Positions 51,473-62,382 of a DNA stretch of 64,000 nucleotides are shown here, one piece after another. The notes under the pieces were generated by a model. That model ran no database searches and was not told the origin of the DNA. It saw nothing but the letters and a program-made list of their open reading frames with translations. The first letter of the stretch is position 1. Every line of letters starts with the position of its first letter. The DNA lies in contig JABANP010000065.1 in assembly GCA_013115135.1 (NCBI GenBank), forward strand, positions 62,001-126,000, written 5' to 3'. The stretch is from Perkinsus olseni (taxonomy: Eukaryota > Perkinsozoa > Perkinsida > Perkinsidae). Both the position numbers and the translations under genes were made by a program.

Positions 51473-52043
51473 ATGGAGTCTGAGCGAGGCCTTCAGTCCC
51501 TGTCGATCAGTTTGCCCGACCCAGCGAAAGTTGCCAAATACATGACCAGAGTTAAGAAGAGCCGAGAGCGAGAGCCCGGCGGCGAGATGTACGACTGCCG
51601 TCACCCAGGGGGGAGGTGATGGTCCTCAGGTACCCACCGCCGTTCCAGACAGAATCTCCCAACGTGAAGAAGGAGACTAAGATGTTGTCACGTGGGTTTC
51701 GGTAGTAGGGAGTTTGCGGCAAGCGTGGTTTTCAGAAGCGGAGAGGGATACACTGGAGTCGAGGCTGCGGTCGAAGATCCGGGAAGAAAAAAAGTTGAAC
51801 GTTCGAGTAAGAATCCGATAGCGGCTTACGTATGATTTAGAAGTGAATCTGGCAGGGGATGGTACGTGATGTAGGTACTGCGGCAGAGTGAGCCTGCGGT
51901 TGGCGAAGTTATCACCGATCCCATCGCGAGGCACAGGGCCATGAGGAAGCTCCGCACGAGGTCCATCATCAGCGTACTACTATCTAGGCTACATCGGGGG
52001 CGATTGGTTCGCTCAGGAGCATCTGGACGGGATATTAACCTCT
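51473..52043 (+). CDS. Small charged protein, four exons, unknown
   Basis: ATG at 51473 starts SERGLQSLSISLPDPAKVAKY. A 41-nt intron starting at GTACGAC and ending CCTCAG joins GGEM to YPPPFQTESPNVKKETKMLS. The next exon (from 51735) gives AERDTLESRLRSKIREEKK. The last (51871-52043) gives RQSEPAVGEVITDPIARHR and stops TAA. The composition is helical and basic, like a small ribosome- or RNA-associated protein, but no family is recognised. Confidence 0.5.
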
Positions 52044-52345
52044 AATAGTGCGCAGATAATGTGGTCTATGCTGGACGGCGCCAGCGTTAGTGTTGCCAAG
52101 ATACATTCTGAAGGGCCTCGAGGGTAGCTCGGGGATGCTGCTCCCATCTCCGTGTGTTCAACACCGACCCCAACTTCCCTCACCTGTTGCAAGTGATGTA
52201 CTTCTCATTTTTGTCGACTTTAAGAGCCGGAGTGGTGTAACTGCCAAATCTCCTTTCCGCGCTTTCGCTAGTGTAGCCGCTAGCCGGCTGAGTCCGGCAA
52301 CAGCGGCGCTGTTGCTAGATCCCTCATGCATTTCTGTTTTGTCAG

Positions 52346-52517
52346 GACCCATCGGATTTTCTACAACCTTAACTCTGATCATGACCCGGAGGAGGTTCAC
52401 CGGAAGCTGAATATACTAGCACCGAAAATCAGAAGTCTCCTGGCTGTGAAGTTGAACCTCGGGCGGACTCCACCGTTGAAGTGTGTAAATGGCAAAACAT
52501 CAATCCCGTGGAACTGA
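52346..52517 (+). CDS. RbfA-like ribosome-binding-factor fragment (terminal exon)
   Basis: After a TTTTGTCAG acceptor the frame reads NSDHDPEEVHRKLNILAPK, IRSLLAVKLNLGRTPPLKCV and stops. The order E..v...l....p.iR..la..l..R..P.L matches the KH-like second half of RbfA, a 30S/mitochondrial small-subunit assembly factor. Upstream exons (perhaps near 52150-52230) were not established. Confidence 0.5.
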
Positions 52518-53886
52518 TGCATATTTTCGCCTTTGCGCCATATTGTGATGACGGTATTTTCGCCCTGGGGTCTATCTTGTTTTTTTCGCTCGCCATGATG
52601 TAACATCGCTGATGTTATGAAACGGTGATCGATTCGCGTGTGCTACTACATGTTTGTCTTCGTCCTAGAGTGGGCGTTACGGAGCTTGAGACCCAAAATT
52701 TTTTCTAATAGGACCGCTTTTCGATCTTGCCTAACGAATTTGTACGCACAATTTTCACTTGTCGCGTGAAAAGATTCCCATGGGAAATTGTCAGATTCAT
52801 ACCAATAAGCCATTCGCTGTCGAAAACGAAGCATCGGCTTGCTAAACTCATCCGGCGGGCCAACGAGGAGTCTGCAAGGGAGCGGCCGAGAGTCTCGCCC
52901 ATAGAGAGAAGATCTCACGAAGCAGCGCTTTGAGTGTTTCCACATGTTTGTGTGAGCGTTTCCGTTCTATGCCACTTGTTGAGTATCGAGGGAGTAAAGT
53001 CAATCCCCGAACTTCTACGCACGGCGTCACCACCGCTGGCCACTCCGACTTTCGTTCACCACATCGGTCAACACTAGAAACGGTGTTGAGCAACACAGTT
53101 GCATTGCATTATGCAGAAGTCGCTCATTGAGCATTCTGTATGGGCGTTGCAGTGTCGACCTCACGGCAGGGACCTCGAATCTGTTCCCACAGCATGGGGT
53201 CGATCAACGCATCACAAGATAAACAATAAACTCGGATCAACCTGCCATTGTACAAGTCGGAGCTTCTACTGTCTGGAATCCTCGCGAGAGCGGCCGAACC
53301 CGACGTTCGAGCTCGAGAGTTGCGCGATTCGGGGGAGCTCGAACCTGTTTTGGTCGCCTAATAGTGCGAAGAATGAAGAGACCTCACTGACTAACACATA
53401 CCCCACTGGAGCGGCGCCAACACGACACAGTGTAATTATACATGGGAAAACCTTCAGCCCGTACGCTGGGAGCGTGGGGGAAGTCTAGCGATTGATTGCT
53501 GAATAGTCTCAGTCGGACGCACGGACCTGGGCTTGGCATACGAGGCTAGCAGAGACGGCCGATATAACCGCCATGGCGCAGGCCGTGGGCACGATGTCGA
53601 GAGGTAGTGGAAGAGTGGTAGGAGCACAACCGCAGAGGGAGCCTATAGAGGCCAGGGCGGTGTGGGTGGGTGCGAAAAAGAAATAATGGTTGAGAGCTAC
53701 AGCCGTCTACACCCTGTTATGGCAACGGGCGAGTGATGAAACGGCGAGAAAGATATGGGGGCGCGCTCCCGTGGCGTTCTAGTCACTTCGTGTGCGAACA
53801 CACGCCGCGAGTAGAATATATCCGACTAACACAGGCAACCAATCCGTGTTACATGACATCACAACATCACATGAAAAGTCGTTAAA
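52518..53886. other. Gap, no supported gene
   Basis: Several 60-130-codon frames on both strands overlap one another and look random. The last ~60 bases match the 3' flank of family A copy 1. Confidence 0.4.
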
Positions 53887-54804
53887 TCACTCCACGCGGA
53901 TCAGCTTCACTCTCCTGCCATTGATGAGGATCTCAAATGTTCTCTCAGCAAATGGACATATTTTGAACGAAGATGGACTGGCAACGAATTTGAAGCTAGT
54001 GGCCTTCGCTACGTGGTTGAACACGGCTGCGTCCTCGCGGGTGTACTCGTACACTATGAGACAACTATTAGCTCTCAGCCTTTCTCTCTTCAACTTCATT
54101 ACGCCTGTCGAAATGGCTTGCTGGTCGATAGAGGGTTTTAACTGAAGCTTGGCTCTAAGTATGCCGACGACTTCCAAGTTCACACCAACAGTGCAACCTC
54201 CCGTGTATTTGCCTGAGTAATTCCCAACCAGAGCTGTAAAGGTGTGCAACTCCTTCATGAGGTGATCAAGGTGGACGGGAGTGAATATCGGAAAGGACTT
54301 CAGAACTTTCGGTGACCGGCTTTCGTCACCCACAGCCTTCCTCTTGAGCGAGGCAGAATCGCCGACTCCCTTGGCACCGCCTGCATGTGTCCTGAGAGCT
54401 GAGGTCTCCTTCAAAGGAAAACGGTATTCCTTCCCTCCGATCTCGAGGGAGAAGTGATCTTCTCGCAGCCACAGTTTGAACGAATCCATCACCACGCACA
54501 CACCCAAGAGGTTCCTCAGCTTCGCGCAGAAGCCGCGGAACAACCCGTTCTTGCCGCCTTCCTGGGCAAGGCCTCTGTAACCTCCATTGACTGGGTAGCT
54601 TTCCAGCTTCGGCGATTCGAGAACTCGATATTTCGCGTCGACCCTCAGCTGCAGCGTCTGCTCTTCTGCTACCGCTACGGTGATGTTATGACCACCAGGT
54701 AGCTGATCGTCACTCACATACACGCCCGGTTCCAAGTAGAACTTCTGTCTTGCGACAGAGGCCCCGACAGCAGCAACAAGCTGAATTGGGATAGTCCACA
54801 GCAT
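53887..54804 (-). CDS. Putative secreted protein, paralog family A, copy 2
   Basis: 305-codon single-exon frame. It is highly similar to 7783-8694: YLEPGVYVSDDQLPGG, SYPVNGGYRGLAQE, a stretch identical from WLREDHFSLEIGGKEYRFPL to SLKRKAVGDE, then GNYSGKYTGGCTVGVNLEVV. The DNA is nearly identical over roughly 54340-54480 against 8210-8350, while flanking codons differ, which suggests gene conversion. Signal-like N-terminus MLWTIPIQLVAAVGASV. Function unknown. Confidence 0.75.
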   Translation of the reverse strand: MLWTIPIQLVAAVGASVARQKFYLEPGVYVSDDQLPGGHNITVAVAEEQTLQLRVDAKYRVLESPKLESYPVNGGYRGLAQEGGKNGLFRGFCAKLRNLLGVCVVMDSFKLWLREDHFSLEIGGKEYRFPLKETSALRTHAGGAKGVGDSASLKRKAVGDESRSPKVLKSFPIFTPVHLDHLMKELHTFTALVGNYSGKYTGGCTVGVNLEVVGILRAKLQLKPSIDQQAISTGVMKLKRERLRANSCLIVYEYTREDAAVFNHVAKATSFKFVASPSSFKICPFAERTFEILINGRRVKLIRVE

Positions 54805-55364
54805 GATGCAAGAGACGGGAAATCCACAACAGCCACAGTCGCTCGAGTCGCCATCTCGCTTGCCCTCGGATCAGGCTCGCCTTTTCGAGCGCAGGGGGAT
54901 TTCCGCCTCCTAATTACTGAAACGTAGGGTATGAATGAATGGTGAGCCGCGTATCATGAGCCGAGGCCGTTACAGATTTTACGACGGCATGAACGCTCGT
55001 TGGTGCTTAACCTGTGGTGTGCGGCCGCGCATGACAAGCGCAGTGTCGTCTGGGTCACATCACTCATCGCGATCACAATCACGCTTTGGGTTCGTTTGTT
55101 GGCAACGTAACATGCTTGTACCGGCTCACGAGCACTTCCAGACTACATCAGGGCGACTGGTGCCGACTCCATCGAAAGGAAAGGGGTATCGAAGTGCTTC
55201 CTTGCGGGCCACTGAAGTCCACCCGTTCTTTTCACCCCGCGTTGGAACCAGTGCCATTCAGTTTGTTGCCCGACTGAGTGTATCAATAGTGTATCTCTTT
55301 GACTCAACGAGATCGATCAACTCACAACACGTGACACCATAACATCATGAAGAGGATCATGGAA
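54805..55364. other. Spacer between family A copies 2 and 3
   Basis: The first ~110 bases resemble the 5' flank of copy 1. A plus-strand frame at 54935-55342 is unsupported. Confidence 0.4.
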
Positions 55365-56289
55365 TTACACCACACGGTTCAATTTCACTCTCTCGCCTCC
55401 CAAAACGACCTCCATCCCCGAAATGGTGGCCTCGCAGATCTTCATGGTCGCTGGGACGGCGACAAACTTAAAAGCAGTCGCCTTAGTCGCCCAGGTGAAC
55501 ACAGCCGTGTCCTTGGGAGTGTATGTATCGACCTCAAAGCAACCGTAGCTGGCTGTGGTGTCTTTTTTCAACATCATCACGCCAGTTGATCGGGCTCTCT
55601 CGTTGACGAAGGGCTTCAGCTGGACCTTCGCCATGAGTATACCGACGACCTCCACGTTTATGCCGACCGTACAGCCCTGCGTGTGTTTTCCCGAGTAATT
55701 GCCAACCAAAGGAGTTACCCGTTCCAGAGCAGCGAGGAAGTTCACTTGTGCACGGGGTGTCGCTGTGATTTTTAGTGGTCGTGGCGCATCACCGTCGTGA
55801 CTAGCTCTCCTCTTCAACGAACTATAACCGCTTTTCTTATCGGCGGCCCCCGAGTATCCTTCAGTAGCTGAGCCGTTTGTCCATCGTAGAGGGTATTCCT
55901 CGTCAGCGATACCTAGGGATAACTTGTCCCCTCTTTTGGAGACCCAGAAAGACTGGAAACGCATATTCATCCCCAACAGATTGTTCATTCTCCTGCAGAA
56001 GCCGCTGAACCTCCTGCCGTCTCCGCCGAAATGACTTGACGACGGCTCAAGGTGGTAACGCTCCCGCTCCAGTGAAGCGCCCTTCCAATTCAGGCGATGG
56101 GAAAAGACCGCCCTTCGTCGTAAATCTGACCTGCAGTGTCTGATCTTCGCGGAACCTCAGACTGACGCTATCGCCACTTGGCAGCCGTTTGTCACTCACG
56201 TACACGCCCGGCGTCAGGACAAGCCAATCTCCAGTGGCAGGAGCCCCGACCGCTATGAGCTGGGCCGAGATAGTAGAAATCCACTTCAT
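55365..56289 (-). pseudogene. Paralog family A, copy 3, frame-broken
   Basis: The N-terminal frame (56289 down to 56047) has LTPGVYVSDKRLPSGDSV and ends LEGRFTGAGALPP-stop. The rest of the family fold continues in another frame from about 56075 (HFGGDGRRFSGFCRRMNNLL) through LKRRASHDGD, GNYSGKHTQGCTVGINVEVV to a stop at 55365. One indel around 56050-56080 therefore separates two otherwise conserved halves. It is the most divergent of the three copies. A real pseudogene, a sequence error or a missed short intron are all possible. Confidence 0.7.
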
Positions 56290-57488
56290 TGCGACACTGA
56301 CGGGGGATAAGACGGAACTTCAGCCGCTCGGTTCGTCATCTCGCTAGCCATGAAGTAAGACTCGCCTTCTCGAGCGCTGAGAGCTTCCACAGTCTGCGTT
56401 GCTTTGGCGTCGGAATATCAATGTGGTTGTTTGTCGTCTAATAACAAGGCACCGGAGGCCAATCTCAGCCGTGGCGAGTTGAAGCGTACGAGTAGTGGTA
56501 CACGCGCGTGACTGTTCTGTGGTGGGAGGAGTCGCGCAAGCCTAGTTCGCCTACACAACGAAAGTTATGCGGAAGCGTAAAGGTCACCTGAGCATGCCCC
56601 ATCGCGAACTCCGTCAGTCAAAGACTGCCAGGATGAATGAGTATGATCAAGGACGCTCGACGCTGCACGAAGTGACGACACTCTCTTCGTAGCGGTGCAT
56701 GCCAATTCATCCTCCGCCCAATAGGAGACCGATGCTCGCCTGACTCGAGTACTCGATAGGTGTTACTGAGCGCTTTTACGAAGCGCATGCTTCTCAGACT
56801 GATGAGTGCTGAAGACCACGGTGACTCCTCATCACAACCCGGGCTGAATGGAAAAGCTCAGTCACAGACTACACTGAGCCTTCGTCAGGCGCTGCAGTCT
56901 GCATGGGGAAGCAAAGAACTGCAGAGCGCGACCACCCAGGCCGCTGACGAAGACCGCCGCAGCTGGCGACGGAAGAGTTTTCTGAAAGACCACTACTGAG
57001 TAATATTGGCGTGATGACAGCCGGAAGCGGCCTTTGTGCTGAGAGACGTGGCGATTATACTATGTAAAGCACGATGTATGAGGAAAGCTTCAATCGACTG
57101 CACTGAGCCGCTGCAATATTGGCCAAGTTCAGTATACCCGAACAGCTGAATTAGTTCAAGAGTGCATCCCGACTGCTGTGCTTTGATTTCAAATACCGAG
57201 CTTCGAGAGACACGTTGTCCGCTGTTCGATACCATCCACTCAACAACTCAAATACCGACACTTGGATAAGCTACGCATTATACCACATCACTAGTGAGAA
57301 TCTGCTTGAGATGGATCAAAAAATGAGAGGATCTTTGAATCGGAATCACCGAAAACGAGCCTCATTCAAAACTCTATGAAATAGATAGTGAGTTCGGCTG
57401 GCGTTTGTGACGTATTACGTCCAACTTGCGCTTCACTTCGAAAGACCACGCCAAAGAAATTAGGAGCGAGAAGAAGAAAAAACCTATC
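56290..57488. other. Intergenic stretch before the FAD-oxidase cluster
   Basis: The upstream part shares CTTCTCGAGCGC-GAGAGCTTCC with the 5' flanks of the other family A copies. An 80-codon plus frame at 56760-56999 is charged but unsupported. Nothing else recognised. Confidence 0.4.
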
Positions 57489-59447
57489 TCATTCAATTGC
57501 AACCGCACGATTCTGATGTCCCCCAACAAGTAGAAGGGTCGTTCCAATACATACAGTAAGGAGCCTTGCTTCGAAAGTAGAACAGCGGAGATCCTCTTCA
57601 TGGCAATCGTCACCACCAGCTGCTTCAGTTGTTGTAGACGATGGAGTGGGGCCCGGAGTACAGGTGCAAGGCTCGTTGCTTCCCCAACACACAGATGGAA
57701 CCTTATACGTCATGCAGTAGGAGTCAGGAAACTTATCGGAGCACTTCTTGTCGGCCCCAAGACAATCATCAGGAACTTCAGCCGTAGTGCTGACGGCTGT
57801 GGTGGTCGCCGTCGTACATTCACCGCATATGCTGTCATCGATATCAATGGTCATCAAGTCAACAGCCTCGAAGTTGAACATATCAATCGCGTTGTAGCGG
57901 CACTTGGTTTGTTGAAGCCTCGGATAGGTATCCGCATTCGGGAAGTACTGACCAATCCACTCGCGGCCCACAGCCAAGTCAGAATCGATACAGTTCTGGT
58001 TGGAGGTACCAAGAGAACCAGGGAAGATCATATCATAGGAATTTTGGAGCCACTCGAGCTTGTCGGCAGGGGCCGCTTCATCTCGCTCCCAAGCAGTATA
58101 GACCTCCAGGAGCCAGCCAGGCTTCCGATGGTCAAAAGAGGTGCATTTGCCCGCACTCCGGTCACAGTCCTGGGGCTCGTCCAATAAAGCATGACCCTGG
58201 AAATGCATCAATGTCATGCAGTCAACCGGGGTCTTGCAAATTGGGTAAGTCACAGCCTCGACGAGGAACTCCAAGTCCTCTATAGGTATGTTTTGGGGGA
58301 AGAACATGCACTTGGCCTTGAAAGGACGACTGTAGACAGCAGCATTGAACGCCAAGCACTCCTGCATAGCCTCCTGCAGCTCCTCCTCGGAGAAGCTGCC
58401 CACCCCATCAGCAGGATAGAGGTCCACACCGGAGTCAGCAGTGCAATCGGCCCAGAACCACATGGCCTTTCCGAAGTCCTGCTCGATACGAAGGGGACTA
58501 GCCAACCCGACAGCAGCCTGCATGGCATCCAACTTGGCATGGCAAGTTGTGCAATCACCAGTAGCATCACAAAGACACTGTGCGTTGTAGTTGATGCTTC
58601 CAACGCCCAATATTCTCGCCGTACCAAAGATATCAGGACCGGCAGCATCGGAGTGCAAGAACTCCTGGAATGCCTTGATACTTTGGGCTTGTAGGGAGGG
58701 GTCTACTAAGGGCTCATTGCCCGTGAGAACAACAACGTTGGTGACGGGGAAGGCGTCGTAGCTGAGAGAAACTAATGCACCATAGTTGCCACCCATACCG
58801 CCGCGCACAGCAAAGAGAAGATCAGAATGCTCGTTGTAACCGGTAGCGGTGACCAACTCAAACTTGTCTTCCTCACGATTGTAGACGACAACCTCTGCAG
58901 CGACGATTCTATCGGCAGCAACCCCATACTTGGAAGAACTAAAGCCGTACCCACCGCCAGAGGTCAGACCGGCAATACCAACCGAAGGACGCAAACCACC
59001 GGCAAAGCCAAGGGGAGGATCATGGCGAGCGAGCCTAGAGTAGACCTCCAGCAATTTCAAACCAGATCCAAGCTTGGCGATGTAACGACCGTTCTCGAAA
59101 GCAACTTCAAAACCCCTCAACTTCATGAAATTGATAATGATACCGCCATTGACGGTAGACTGGCCGATGAAGGAGTGACCGCTGCTGCTCCTCAAAGCCA
59201 CAGGAGCGCCCTCATCGTGGCAGATCTCCAAGGCGGTGATGATATCCTCTGCGGAGGACACATAAACCATAGCAGCTGGAACGTAGCCATTAGCTGCATC
59301 AAACCGAGTATTGAAAGGCGGCGGGATACCCTCAGTTTGGACCTGCCCGGGCAGGGCAGCGACCAACCGGTCAATTGCAGCAGTCACATCAGCCGCCACG
59401 ATATAGAGTAGAGAAACGAGAGAGACCAATGCGATGTGTTGGAACAT
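57489..59447 (-). CDS. Secreted FAD-linked oxidase, berberine-bridge family, copy 1
   Basis: Start chosen at the Met at 59445-59447, which gives a signal peptide (MFQHIALVSLVSLLYIVAAD) directly before the domain. FAD-binding PCMH features follow: ALRSSSGHSF, where His is the expected 8-alpha FAD attachment residue, and GLTSGGGYGFSSSKYGVAAD. The second covalent Cys of bicovalent members is not seen. The C-terminal BBE segment is YFPNADTYPRLQQTKCRYNA. Then come a Thr-rich linker and cysteine modules (CSDKFPDSYCMTYKVPSVCW, GSNEPCTC). The second module is cut by one extra base at 57558-57559. Family members oxidise sugars or alkaloids and release H2O2; substrate unknown. Confidence 0.85.
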   Translation of the reverse strand: MFQHIALVSLVSLLYIVAADVTAAIDRLVAALPGQVQTEGIPPPFNTRFDAANGYVPAAMVYVSSAEDIITALEICHDEGAPVALRSSSGHSFIGQSTVNGGIIINFMKLRGFEVAFENGRYIAKLGSGLKLLEVYSRLARHDPPLGFAGGLRPSVGIAGLTSGGGYGFSSSKYGVAADRIVAAEVVVYNREEDKFELVTATGYNEHSDLLFAVRGGMGGNYGALVSLSYDAFPVTNVVVLTGNEPLVDPSLQAQSIKAFQEFLHSDAAGPDIFGTARILGVGSINYNAQCLCDATGDCTTCHAKLDAMQAAVGLASPLRIEQDFGKAMWFWADCTADSGVDLYPADGVGSFSEEELQEAMQECLAFNAAVYSRPFKAKCMFFPQNIPIEDLEFLVEAVTYPICKTPVDCMTLMHFQGHALLDEPQDCDRSAGKCTSFDHRKPGWLLEVYTAWERDEAAPADKLEWLQNSYDMIFPGSLGTSNQNCIDSDLAVGREWIGQYFPNADTYPRLQQTKCRYNAIDMFNFEAVDLMTIDIDDSICGECTTATTTAVSTTAEVPDDCLGADKKCSDKFPDSYCMTYKVPSVCWGSNEPCTCTPGPTPSSTTTEAAGGDDCHEEDLRCSTFEARLLTVCIGTTLLLVGGHQNRAVAIE

Positions 59448-60348
59448 ATGAGATGCGAAGGTTGAATTCAAAAGGCACTGCTTGGATATGGCACGGACAA
59501 GACCACAATACACCAGGACCATAAAATCAGCTGTTGCGCAATGAGCAGGGGATTCGTTGAACCACTCCATGGCACCTGGGTGTGCTGCAAACTGAGGCGC
59601 CTCGAGTCTTTTTTCGTTCACTATTAGCGAGCCCAGTCTGCTTGTGTTATCTGCTGGCTCTACGATGGAGATGAGTATGACGCAACTTCCTCAGTTCGGA
59701 GTTTGCAGTCCCTGAATCGCCGACCAAGATGGGGGCTTTTCTGTCCCGTCTTTACTCTTACTGTGCGCCTGAGTTTGAGACTAGCATTTCCAGAAGTGAA
59801 CTATGCAACAGCATGAGAGTTGAGCACTCTGCCGTGTGTTAAGGCTCGCGTCAGTGAGCATCACAGCAAAAATCGAGAACCGACGAGGCAGGCGCAGTAA
59901 GCTCCCAGTCGGCCATCTACGAAGTTTCGAAATATTCCCGTGTAGAACTCAAGAGTAACCTCAGCACGCTGAATCACAGGAAATAGGACGGCAAAAACAA
60001 GGGCAGACTCTGAATGAACGAATGCGGAGAAACCAATGGTGTGGCCGGTGAGCTCGAGCTCAATTGGACCAGGCGAGGAAGCAGCGCGACGCTTAATGTT
60101 AAGGCGCTCGCCTCAACTCATATCGCACTATCAGATGAACTCAACACTCAGCTTCGCACGGCCGACAACTCGAAACCAGCTCGAAATAAACTAGAACTAC
60201 AACATCGCAGTTAGGTTCAGATAGGTCAAATAAAAAGATAGTCGGATATTTTGCAGTTTCACAGTTCCAGAAGGCAACTTTCGCGAATAAATAGAGCGAC
60301 TTCTTCGCAAATCCTACGCTTCAGTCATAATGACTTTAAAGGCTTTGT
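59448..60348. other. Spacer between FAD-oxidase copies 1 and 2
   Basis: Short frames only (for example 60014-60214 plus). It should hold the promoter of copy 1 and the 3' end of copy 2; no defined element was recognised. Confidence 0.4.
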
Positions 60349-62382
60349 CTAAGAGCAATCACATGACTCTGTCGTGCCTCTACAGACAGAAGGATATTTC
60401 CAATACATACAGTAGGAGCCTTGCTTCATAGTAGAACAGCGGAGATCCTCTTCATAGCAATCGTCGCCACCAGCTGCTTCAGTTGTTGTAGACGACGGAG
60501 TGGGGCCCAGGAGTACAGGTGCAAGGTTCGTTGCTTCCCCAGCAGATGTTCGGAAGCTTGTAGGTCATGCAATAGGAGTCAGGATAGTCTTCGGAACACT
60601 TCCTGTCTGCCTCCTTGCAGCCATTCGGACCTTCAGATGTAGTTCTCGGAATGGTAGTAGATGATCCAGTTGTAGCCTTGGCGGTTGTAGTAGACCCAAC
60701 AGCGGTAGTAGTGTAGCCCGTGGTCTGGGTGGTCGCAGTTGTCTCAACCCCGGCATATGCTGTCATCGATATCAATGGTCATCAAATCAACAGCCTCGAA
60801 GTTGAACATATCAATCGCGTTGTAGCGGCACTTGGCTTGTTGAAGCCTCGGATAGGTATCCGCATTCGGGAAGTAGTGACCAATCCACTCGCGGCCCACA
60901 GCCAAGTCAGAATCGATACAGTTCTGATTGGCTGTACCAAGAGAACCAGGGAAAGACCGAATCATACGTCTCCTGAAGCCACTCAAGTTTATCGGCGGGA
61001 GCCGAGTCGTCTCTTTCCCAAGAGGTGAACATCTCGAGAAGCCAGCCAGGCGTCCTGTGGTCGAAGGAGGTGCACTTGCCAGCACTCTGATCACAATCCT
61101 GAGGCTCCTCGACCAAGGCTTGACCTTGAAAATGTAGCAGTGGAATACAGTCCGTGGGAGATGTACAGAGCGGGTTCATCACAGCCTCGGTGAGGACCTC
61201 CAAGTCCTCACTACGCATGTTGCGAGGGAAGAACATGCACTTACTCTTGAAAGAACGACTGGCAAGATTAGTGTAGAACGCCAAGCACTTCTGCATAGCC
61301 TCCTGCAGCTCCTCCTCGGTGCAGCGGGCAACACCCGCAGGAGGATAGAAGTCCACACCGGAGTCAGCAGTACAGCCAGCCCAGAACCACATGGCCTTTC
61401 CGAAGTCCTGCTCTACCCGTAGAGCACTAGTAGAACCGACAGCAGCCTGCAATGCATCAAACTTGGCATGGCAAGTTGTGCAATCGCCAGTGGCGTCGCA
61501 CATGCACTGTGCTCTGTACTGGATGCCACCCATTCCCAATAACCTAACCGAGCCGTAGATCTCAGGACCGGCACCATCGGAGTGCATGAAGCCCTGGAAA
61601 AGCTCGATCTCCGCGGCTTGTAGAGAGGGATCGACGTGGACATTCTCGTATGTCATTACAACAACGTTGGTGACAGGGAAGGCGTCGTAGCTGAGTGAAA
61701 CTAATGCACCATAGTTGCCACCCATACCGCCGCGCACAGCAAAGAGAAGATCAGAATGCTCGTTGTAACCGGTAGCGGTGACCAACTCGAACTTGTCTTC
61801 CTCGCGGTTGTAGACAACAACCTCGGCAGCGACGATTCTATCGGCCGCGGCACCATACTTGGAAGAACTGTAACCGTACCCACCGCCAGAGGTCAGCCCG
61901 GCGATCCCGACAGATGGGGAAGATCCTCCAGCAAAGCCGAGGGGAGGATCATGGCGGGCGAGCCTCGAGTAGACCTCCAGCAATTTCAAACCAGAACCAA
62001 GCTTGGCGATGTACCGACCATCTTCAGAAGAGACCTCGAAACCCTTCAACTCCATAAAGTTGATTACTATGCCGCCATTGACGGTAGACTGACCGATGAA
62101 GGAGTGACCGCTGCTGCTCCTCAAAGCCACAGGAGCGCCCTCATCGTAGCAGATCTCCAAGGCGGTGATGATATCCTCTGCGGAGGACACATAAACCATA
62201 GCAGCTGGAACGTAGCCATTAGCTGCATCAAAGCGAGTATTGAAAGGCGGCGGGATACCATCAGTTTGGACCTGCCCGGGCAGAGCCGTGACCAACCGGT
62301 CAACTGCATTAGTCACGTCGCCCGCCACGAAATTGGACAGGTAAGTGACAGAGAACCATATCAGATGTGGGAGGATATGCAT
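60349..62382 (-). pseudogene. FAD-linked oxidase, berberine-bridge family, copy 2 (several frame breaks)
   Basis: Start at the Met at 62380-62382 with signal peptide MHILPHLIWFSVTYLSN. Strongly similar to copy 1 through GHSF, GGGYGYSSSKYG and the metal- or disulfide-like CMCDATGDCTTCH. The frame breaks three times by single extra bases relative to copies 1 and 3: about 60952-60954 (AAA for AA), 60752-60753 (GG for G) and 60509 (A inserted), each time with conserved sequence resuming in the next frame. The final cysteine module (GSYCMYWKYPSVC) then ends at 60349-60351. Three breaks favour decay; the homopolymer at the first could be a sequencing error. Confidence 0.75.

Noticed and set aside
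57600..59411. Long plus-strand open frames opposite the FAD-oxidase genes
   Set aside because: They are antisense shadows of a GC-rich conserved coding strand and recur identically opposite copy 2; no motifs.
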